A stretch of 12,674 nucleotides of DNA from JALXDT01 sp964634755. GTDB taxonomy: Bacteria; Acidobacteriota; Aminicenantia; JAMOAD01. This document shows positions 7,303 to 12,674 of the stretch, one piece after another. Under the pieces are notes generated by a model. That model did not search any database. It was not told the DNA's origin and saw only the letters and a program-made list of their open reading frames with translations. Every line of letters starts with the position of its first letter. Position 1 is the first letter of the stretch. The translations under genes and the position numbers were made by a program. The stretch covers positions 1 to 12,674 of the forward strand of contig CAZWJH010000072.1 of the NCBI GenBank assembly GCA_964634755.1. The letters are read 5' to 3'.

Positions 7303-8281
7303 ACTTGTTAACTCCATAAAATATAAACAGGATAAAAGCTATGTAGAGAAAATATATTGATTTGTCCGCCTTTTTAATTCTTTTTCTGAATTTTTTAAAC
7401 TTTTCAATTTCTTTTCTTATTTTAGAGATGATTTCATTATCCTTTATCATAGATTTGTTTAAAATAATATAATTTTTAGTATTGCCAAGTGTGTTAAAGA
7501 TTGGAACTGTGTTAAGCTTTGTGATTATTGTTTTTCCTTCAGAATCTTTCATCCAACCAATAATTTTAAAATCTTTGTTTTTTATTGGAATAGGGGCTCC
7601 CTCTGTTGTTCCGATTCCGATGAAAAATAGTTCATTCCCGCACTTCCTCAGAGCTTGCGTATCTTCAAAGAGGGGAGAGTCAAAGCTTTCCCCATCGGAG
7701 AGTAGAATAAAAAAGCTGTTTGTAAGAGAGGAGCAGGAAAGGGATTTTATACTTCCGAGGGTTTTTCCGAAGTATGTCCCTTGAATGCTATTAATCTCAG
7801 GGTTTATATTTATAAGATATGAGCTAAAGCTTTGAAAATCCATAGTTGGAGGTACCAATATCTCAAGATCGCCTGAGAAAATAATAAGGGAGAGATTATC
7901 CCTTTCTCTGTAGAGATTGCTAATCTTTAAGATTAGCTCCTTTGCCTTATCAAGCCTGCTTGGATATATGTCTTCAGCCAGCATTGAATATGAATTATCA
8001 AGGATGAACACAATATTGATTTTTTTCTCTCCCCTTTCAATGCTTTCTATTCCCCATTTAGGTTTCATGAGTGACAGAATTAAAAAGGACAAAGCTGATA
8101 TGAAAATCACATTGAGAAAAAGATTTTTTTTAACTGATTTGATGTAAAGTTTAATCCTTTTTTTCTCTTTGAGTACAAAAGAGAGCTCTTTCTTTTTTCG
8201 GGAAAAATCGAACAGAGAGAGAATCAACAGAAGAAGGGGAAGTATGAATAAGATTGAGAAAAACGGTCTTCCGAATTCCAT
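7286..8281 (-). CDS. batB: BatB: membrane-anchored von Willebrand A protein
   Basis: The 331-residue protein has two N-terminal membrane segments (about 6-24 and 53-72), a VWA domain (about 88-275) and a C-terminal membrane helix (about 307-324). The MIDAS metal site is intact: DNSYS with Asp95, Ser97 and Ser99, Thr169 in QGTYFG, and Asp196 in LLSDGES. The order and architecture, with a batA paralogue immediately before it, define BatB. The ATG shares one base with the batA stop (TGATG), implying translational coupling. The MIDAS suggests metal-dependent partner binding, commonly regulated by a MoxR ATPase in this family, but no moxR gene is in the window. Confidence 0.92.
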   Translation of the reverse strand: MEFGRPFFSILFILPLLLLILSLFDFSRKKKELSFVLKEKKRIKLYIKSVKKNLFLNVIFISALSFLILSLMKPKWGIESIERGEKKINIVFILDNSYSMLAEDIYPSRLDKAKELILKISNLYRERDNLSLIIFSGDLEILVPPTMDFQSFSSYLININPEINSIQGTYFGKTLGSIKSLSCSSLTNSFFILLSDGESFDSPLFEDTQALRKCGNELFFIGIGTTEGAPIPIKNKDFKIIGWMKDSEGKTIITKLNTVPIFNTLGNTKNYIILNKSMIKDNEIISKIRKEIEKFKKFRKRIKKADKSIYFLYIAFILFIFYGVNKYERKT

Positions 8282-9258
8282 CAGGGTACCTCTTTTAAGA
8301 ATGTGAATTCAACAAACTTGTAGGTAAAGAGAAACAGTAAGGAGAAAAATGTCAGAATGGGGAGGAGTGAGTAAAAATTGGTTTTCTTTATCACAAAGGA
8401 ACTCTCTTTTTCCTCACTGTTAATTTTTGAGAAAACAGATTCAAGCTCTGAGCTGTTTTGAGCTCTGAAATATTTCCCATCTGTCATTTCAGCGATTTTT
8501 TTCATAAGAGGTTCATCTATTTTTACGGATACTTTTACATACTCTTTTTCTCCGAATTCATTGCTTATGGGAAAAAGAGCCTCGCCCTTTTTCCCGACTC
8601 CTATTATATAAACCTTTGTTCCCCTCTCTTTTGCAATTTTAGCAGCATCTTCAGGGGAGATTTCTCCTCTATTGTTCACTCCGTCAGTAAGCAGTATTAT
8701 TGTTTTTTTGCTCTCTCTTTCTGTTTTGAAATGATTAACAGCTGTTGCTATTGCCATTCCTATGGCTGTTCCATCTTCTATCATACCTATTCTTACATTC
8801 TTTATAATATCCGTAAGGATTTGATGGGAAAATGTGAGAGGGGATCGGACTACTGCTTTGCCTGCAAACAGGATTAATCCTATCTTATCTTCCTCCCTTT
8901 TTTTTATGAATTTTATTATTACATCTTTTGCAACTTCAAGTCTGTTTTTTGGTCTGTAATCCTCAGATGCCATGGAGCCGGAAATATCAAGGGCTACTAT
9001 GATTCCTATTCCTGAGCCATATTTCTTCTCTTCTGTTTTTTTTAGAAAGGGTTTTGATAGGGCTAAAATTATCAGGAAAAGTGAAAATATGTATGTTAAA
9101 TAGAGAAGTCTTTTTATTTTTATTCCCCTTCCCTCTTTTTTTGCAAACTCAAGGGTGGAAAATTCAAAGTGTTTTTCTCTGTCCTTTTTCCGAATTTTAT
9201 TTAGAAATGGTAGTAATAGGATAAGAAGTAGCAGAAGTGGTGTTTTAAATATTATCAT
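8281..9258 (-). CDS. batA: BatA: membrane-anchored von Willebrand A protein
   Basis: At 325 residues this is the typical BatA: membrane segments at about 7-19 and 51-68, a VWA domain at about 84-285, and a C-terminal helix at about 297-316. The MIDAS is complete: DISGSM with Asp91, Ser93 and Ser95, Thr164 in EDGTAIG, and Asp192 in LLTDGVNN. The ATG is preceded by AGAGGA eight bases upstream and overlaps the preceding gene by 14 bases. It is the best conserved gene of the operon and the main evidence, with batB-E, for a Bat system. Confidence 0.94.
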   Translation of the reverse strand: MIIFKTPLLLLLILLLPFLNKIRKKDREKHFEFSTLEFAKKEGRGIKIKRLLYLTYIFSLFLIILALSKPFLKKTEEKKYGSGIGIIVALDISGSMASEDYRPKNRLEVAKDVIIKFIKKREEDKIGLILFAGKAVVRSPLTFSHQILTDIIKNVRIGMIEDGTAIGMAIATAVNHFKTERESKKTIILLTDGVNNRGEISPEDAAKIAKERGTKVYIIGVGKKGEALFPISNEFGEKEYVKVSVKIDEPLMKKIAEMTDGKYFRAQNSSELESVFSKINSEEKESSFVIKKTNFYSLLPILTFFSLLFLFTYKFVEFTFLKEVP

Positions 9259-10141
9259 TTTTTAAATCCTCTATGAGAAACTGTATGAATTTAACAAGCT
9301 TTTTAACTTCCTCTTTTTCAACAGGGGAAGCTGGTTTATATTTGATTAAATTTATTAAGTTTAAACTCTCTATTATTTTTCTTTCAACTTCTGGTTTAAA
9401 TATCTTTTTTTCTTTTAAAATAGGTATCAACTCTTTTGTGGAAAAAGATTCTGTATCTTGCCCCATTTTTTTTGAAAGGTATTGGTTTAAAATCTTGGAA
9501 AAGATAAATACCGCTTCTTTTATTTTTGAAATATTCAAAAGATTTTCCCCTTTTGTTAATTCAATGGAAAGCAACTCATATTTTGTAAGAAAAGGCTCTT
9601 TTTTCTTTCCTCTCTTTTTTATAAAGAGAAAAACAAAAATAATGGCAATAAAAGGAGTGAAAATGAGTAAAATCAGAGTTAAAAAATGAGGTCTTTTTTC
9701 TTGAGGTGAAATTGGTCCTTTAATGGACTCTTTTCCCTTGAGGGTTGTGATCTGCTTTATCTTTATTCCTCCGAATTTTTCTTTGTAAACTGTTATCTCC
9801 TCTTTATCTTCCTCATCAAGTAGTTCAATCGTAAAAGAAGGTGTGGTAATGTTACCCTTTTTAAAAAAAATAAAACTAAGAATCCCTTTGGAAATATAAT
9901 TTTCTTTTTTATAAGGTTTTTTAAATTCATAAGAAAAAAAATCCGGGGTCTCGTTTTGGCTGTGTAAGATTACTCTTACTTTTGAAAATTTTAAAAGTGA
10001 GGATATTTCCGCTTCAAAATTTATCCTATCACCAAAAAGAAATATGTTTTTATCGGGAATTTTAATTGTGATATTTGCTATTTGAGAGTGTATCTTAAAG
10101 GTGAAAAACAGGAAAAACAAAAATACCACATACTTTTTCAT
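9245..10141 (-). CDS. BatD-like or DUF4381-like single-pass protein, first gene of Bat operon
   Basis: A 298-residue protein with a signal peptide (about 1-19), a short extracytoplasmic beta domain (about 22-115), a linker, one membrane segment (about 151-174) and a cytoplasmic helical tail. The outer part contains FFKKGNITTPSFTIEL at 92-107, the same style of strand that closes each section of BatD, so it resembles a one-section BatD. The tail (about 185-290) resembles the cytoplasmic part of DUF4381-type proteins, which often sit between DUF58 and batA in Bat operons. I infer that it bridges a cytoplasmic partner to the complex. No specific function is known. The promoter lies just before its ATG, making it the operon's first gene. 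Confidence 0.75.
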   Translation of the reverse strand: MKKYVVFLFFLFFTFKIHSQIANITIKIPDKNIFLFGDRINFEAEISSLLKFSKVRVILHSQNETPDFFSYEFKKPYKKENYISKGILSFIFFKKGNITTPSFTIELLDEEDKEEITVYKEKFGGIKIKQITTLKGKESIKGPISPQEKRPHFLTLILLIFTPFIAIIFVFLFIKKRGKKKEPFLTKYELLSIELTKGENLLNISKIKEAVFIFSKILNQYLSKKMGQDTESFSTKELIPILKEKKIFKPEVERKIIESLNLINLIKYKPASPVEKEEVKKLVKFIQFLIEDLKNDNI

Positions 10142-10149
10142 CTTTTTGA

Positions 10150-10178
10150 ATAATAGCAGTATTGCTTTTTTTTATCAA
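10150..10178 (-). promoter_or_regulatory. Promoter of the Bat operon
   Basis: In the 64-bp gap after fhs, minus-strand TTGATA (10173-10178) is 17 bp from TATTAT (10150-10155), which is preceded by TGC, an extended -10. Only eight bases separate the -10 box from the ATG at 10141, so the predicted start of transcription is within about three bases of the start codon. No ribosome binding site precedes the ATG. Confidence 0.65.
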
Positions 10179-10205
10179 GAAAAGGATAAGGAGATATGTG
10201 TTTAA

Positions 10206-11873
10206 TTAAAAAAGCCCTTTTATTTCTCCTCCGTCCGTAATATCTATACTTTCTGCAGCGGGGATTTTCGGAAGTCCCGGCATTAGTAAGATGTCTCCTG
10301 TAATGGGTACATTAAAACCCGCACCTGAGGATATTTTTATCTCTCTTACAGTCACAAGAAAGTCCTTTGGTCTTCCGAGAAGTTTGGGATTGTCGGACAG
10401 GGATTTTTGAGTCTTTGCAATACAGACAGGGAATTTGTCAAATCCTAATTCTTTTATTCTTTTTAAATCACTCTTTGCTTTTTTCGTGAAATCTATTGCT
10501 TTTGAGCCATAAATTTCCTTTGCAATTATCTCTATCTTTTTCTCTGTTGGAAGCTCAAGTTCATAAAGGGGTTTGTATTGTATAGATGTCTGACATTTTT
10601 CTTTCAAAAACATAGCTATATCTTCACCGCCTTTGCCGCCCTTTCCCCAAAAATCAACTACAAAGGCATTGAATCCTTTGCTCTCTACAAATTCCTTTAT
10701 TATTTTGTGCTCCTCTTCCGTATCAGAGGTAAATTTATTTATTGTAACAACAGCTTTCATTCCGAATTTGGATATATTTTCAAGATGTTTTTCAAGATTT
10801 ACAAGCCCTTTCTCCACTGCTGAGGGATCTGGCTCTTCTATCTCTTTTAGCTTTTTTCCACCGTGCATTTTAAGAGCTCTCACTGTTGCAACCAATACTA
10901 CTCCAGCAGGGTTAAAGCCTGCGTATCTTGCCACTATATCAAAGTATTTCTCCGCTCCAAGATCAAATCCAAACCCTGCCTCTGTCACCACAAAATCAAA
11001 GAGCTTTAGGGCAAGCTTTGTGGCTACTATCGAATTGGTCCCCTGTGCAATGTTTGCAAAGGGTCCCCCGTGAACAAAAACAGGGGTGTTCTCTATGGTT
11101 TGAACAAGGTTTGGCTTTAAAGCATCCTTTAAAACAGCTGCTATTGCTCCCTGAACCTTTAAATCCCTTACAAAGACAGGCTCACCTTCATAGGTAAAGC
11201 CTATCAGAATGTTTGCTATCTTTTCTTTTAATTCGGCATAATTATTGGCAAGACAGAGGATTGCCATTATTTCTGAGGATGCTGTTATCTGAAAATTAGT
11301 TTCTCTCGGTACACCGTTTTTTCTTCCTCCGAGCCCGGAGACTATGTATCTTAATCCCCTGTCATTCATATCAATAACCCTTGGCCATTTGATTCTTCGT
11401 GGGTCAATATAGGGTTTTTTTCTTCTAAATATATGATTGTCGATCAATGCTCCGAGAAGATTGTGGGCTGCACTGACTGCGTGGATATCTCCTGTAAAGT
11501 GAAGGTTTATATCTTCCATTGGTAAAACCTGAGACCTTCCTCCTCCTGTGGCTCCTCCCTTTATACCAAAAAGAGGTCCCATAGAAGGTTCTCTTAATGC
11601 TGCTCCTGCTTTAACTCCTATTCTATTAAAAGCCATTGAAAGACCTATTGACACTGTTGTTTTTCCCTCTCCTGCTGGTGTTGGAGTTATTGCTGATACC
11701 AGAATGAGTTTCCCATCCTCTTTTTTTTCTAATTCTTTGAATATATCTAAAGAGACCTTTGCTTTGTATTTACCATAGGGTTCAAGGTATTTTTGAGAAA
11801 TTCCCGCATTCTTCGCTATCTCTTCTATGGGTTTTAGTTTTGCCTCTCTTGCGATTTCAAGATCATTCATCAT
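10206..11873 (-). CDS. fhs: Formate-tetrahydrofolate ligase
   Basis: This enzyme uses ATP to join formate to tetrahydrofolate, giving 10-formyl-tetrahydrofolate for purine and initiator-tRNA formylation, or for one-carbon fixation and formate release in anaerobes. The 555-residue length is that of the monofunctional bacterial enzyme. The ATP loop TPTPAGEGKTT is at 63-73, and the family signature around VLPMEDINLHFTGDIHA follows. The sequence is complete to the C-terminus (GGEIKGLF). There are two ATGs in a row: a strong AAGGAGG (11877-11883) lies three bases before the first and six before the second (11870), so the second may be the one used. It follows the outer-membrane protein gene by 22 bases and may be co-transcribed with it. 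No other Wood-Ljungdahl gene is in view, so acetogenesis cannot be claimed. Confidence 0.97.
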   Translation of the reverse strand: MMNDLEIAREAKLKPIEEIAKNAGISQKYLEPYGKYKAKVSLDIFKELEKKEDGKLILVSAITPTPAGEGKTTVSIGLSMAFNRIGVKAGAALREPSMGPLFGIKGGATGGGRSQVLPMEDINLHFTGDIHAVSAAHNLLGALIDNHIFRRKKPYIDPRRIKWPRVIDMNDRGLRYIVSGLGGRKNGVPRETNFQITASSEIMAILCLANNYAELKEKIANILIGFTYEGEPVFVRDLKVQGAIAAVLKDALKPNLVQTIENTPVFVHGGPFANIAQGTNSIVATKLALKLFDFVVTEAGFGFDLGAEKYFDIVARYAGFNPAGVVLVATVRALKMHGGKKLKEIEEPDPSAVEKGLVNLEKHLENISKFGMKAVVTINKFTSDTEEEHKIIKEFVESKGFNAFVVDFWGKGGKGGEDIAMFLKEKCQTSIQYKPLYELELPTEKKIEIIAKEIYGSKAIDFTKKAKSDLKRIKELGFDKFPVCIAKTQKSLSDNPKLLGRPKDFLVTVREIKISSGAGFNVPITGDILLMPGLPKIPAAESIDITDGGEIKGLF

Positions 11874-11876
11874 TCT

Positions 11877-11883
11877 CCTCCTT
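11877..11883 (-). promoter_or_regulatory. Strong ribosome binding site of fhs
   Basis: AAGGAGG is a near-perfect Shine-Dalgarno sequence. Its distance to the two successive ATGs (three and six bases) favours the second, at 11870, as the usual start. The strength contrasts with the ATPase and first Bat genes, which have none. Confidence 0.8.
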
Positions 11884-11895
11884 ATGAAATTTATA

Positions 11896-12372
11896 TTAAA
11901 AGGATAAACCGAAGGTGACTCCTATTGTCATTCCCTTTTTAAAAAGATTATCAAAAGGAGTTATAAGAAAAAATCTGAGACGGGTATTTTCTCCGGTAGC
12001 TCCAATATTGAGTTTTAAAGCAAAATCTGTGTTTCCGGAATATGATTCATCAGCTATGAGAAACCACTTTGTTAAACCTGCTCCGACAAAGAGATTCCCT
12101 AGATTTGCATTCAAAATAGCTGATCCTTCAATCCAGAATGTATCAAATTTCATCTTGTAAGTTATGATGTTAGCTTCGGGGGTGATTGAAAAGATTTCTC
12201 CTATAGGTATATCCACTCCTGAGCCAAAGGTCCAGAAATAGGGATCGAATGAGAAAGAGTCGTCTGTGACAATCCCTCCGTGAATAAAAAGCTGCCCGTG
12301 TCCTGCAATTGCAAAGTTTGATAAAACAAAAACTAATAAGAAAATGCCAACCAATCTAATATTTTTCTTCAT
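11896..12372 (-). CDS. Small predicted outer-membrane beta-barrel protein
   Basis: The 158-residue product begins with a clear signal peptide (about 1-23, ending FAIA). The mature part is about 135 residues of alternating polar and hydrophobic residues with aromatic girdles, and ends in phenylalanine (FGLSF), as outer-membrane barrel proteins do. Size suits an eight-stranded barrel of the OmpX or OmpA-N type, but I do not recognise a named family. The start is fixed by GGAGG five bases before the ATG. It has its own promoter and is the first gene before fhs; no functional link between the two is evident. Confidence 0.7.
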   Translation of the reverse strand: MKKNIRLVGIFLLVFVLSNFAIAGHGQLFIHGGIVTDDSFSFDPYFWTFGSGVDIPIGEIFSITPEANIITYKMKFDTFWIEGSAILNANLGNLFVGAGLTKWFLIADESYSGNTDFALKLNIGATGENTRLRFFLITPFDNLFKKGMTIGVTFGLSF

Positions 12373-12389
12373 CTTAACCTCCGAAACCT

Positions 12390-12418
12390 ATATTAATTGA
12401 AATACAAATAAAAGGCAA
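12390..12418 (-). promoter_or_regulatory. Promoter of the outer-membrane protein gene
   Basis: Minus-strand TTGCCT (12413-12418) and TAATAT (12390-12395) are 17 bp apart. The predicted leader is about 10 bases and contains GGAGG. The promoter probably also serves fhs. Confidence 0.6.
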
Positions 12419-12563
12419 GAGCATTTTTTCTTCTTTACTCAAGGTTTAGGTTTTTATCCTCTTGAATTCTTTTGCTAATTACTCAATAATTAAGTCTTTA
12501 TTTTTTTCTCTTTGAAGGAATTTGAAAAATAGATCGTAAAATAATCTTTTTTCCCTTGAGGTT

Positions 12564-12590
12564 TTGACATGCTTAATTATATGCTAAAAT
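12564..12590 (+). promoter_or_regulatory. Promoter of the right-edge transporter gene
   Basis: A perfect TTGACA (12564-12569) is followed by TAAAAT (12585-12590), with TGC just before it as an extended -10. The spacer is 15 bp, shorter than usual, which the extended -10 may offset. About 31 bases separate it from the start codon. Confidence 0.6.
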
Positions 12591-12621
12591 TCTGTGAATT
12601 CATATTATAAGAGAGGTTTTT

Positions 12622-12674
12622 GTGCATTATTATGGCGAAATAATGGCTCTTTTGACTGCCTTTTGCTGGGCTTA
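12622..12674 (+). CDS. EamA/DMT-type transporter, N-terminus only (partial)
   Basis: A GTG at 12622, preceded by AGAGAGG-type sequence (12610-12616), opens a frame that runs off the window edge. The translated start, MHYYGEIMALLTAFCWA, has the G-E-x-x-A-L-x-x-A-x-x-W-A pattern typical of the first helix of EamA (drug/metabolite) transporters. The ATG at 12643 would lose the Gly-Glu and has no ribosome site. Only 17 codons are visible, so the substrate and full family are unknown. Confidence 0.6.
   Translation, partial: MHYYGEIMALLTAFCWA

Noticed and set aside
10633..11073. Long open frame on the plus strand inside fhs, and similar plus-strand frames at 8458-8877 and 9273-9689.
   Set aside because: They lie antisense within strongly conserved genes, have no recognisable domains, and follow from the codon usage of the true genes.
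12436..12467. TCAAG and CTTGA arms in the right intergenic region.
   Set aside because: Five-base arms separated by more than 15 bases are expected by chance in a region of this size.

Overview
The window looks like chromosomal DNA from an AT-rich (roughly one-third GC by eye), Gram-negative-type bacterium. The diderm inference rests on secreted proteins, a small predicted outer-membrane barrel and a complete aerotolerance (Bat) gene set. Promoter candidates are ordinary sigma-70 type (TTGACT/TTGATA and TATAAT/TATTAT), not the TAnnTTTG type of Bacteroidetes, which argues against that phylum. Bat genes with a secreted M14 peptidase and formate-tetrahydrofolate ligase would suit an anaerobe of a Spirochaetes-like or uncultured lineage, but I cannot name the taxon.

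Layout, right to left, because nearly everything is on the minus strand. At the right edge a plus-strand gene begins (probable EamA/DMT transporter, cut by the window). It is separated by a 249-bp divergent promoter region from a small outer-membrane protein gene and fhs, 22 bp apart. Next comes a tightly overlapping six-gene Bat operon: a BatD-like single-pass protein, batA, batB, batC, batD, batE. Then a secreted M14 metallopeptidase and murB, coupled by a one-base TAATG overlap. Last is a single AAA+/DUF4143 ATPase gene, and then about 200 bp at the left edge that I cannot assign.

The Bat genes should form one envelope complex: two membrane-anchored von Willebrand A proteins with intact MIDAS residues, TPR partners, and BatD proteins with large periplasmic parts. 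The usual upstream moxR ATPase and DUF58 genes are not in the window; fhs occupies their place.

The most unusual structure is at the left. The ATPase gene lies between two 91-bp direct repeats (203-293 and 1531-1621, 84/91 identical, no gaps). The downstream repeat contains the last codons and stop of the gene; the upstream repeat contains most of its promoter and a 34-bp imperfect palindrome over the -35 box. The gene plus one repeat is therefore a 1,328-bp unit that could be excised or amplified by recombination. The promoters of the ATPase gene and the Bat operon also sit so close to their start codons that leaderless mRNAs are predicted.
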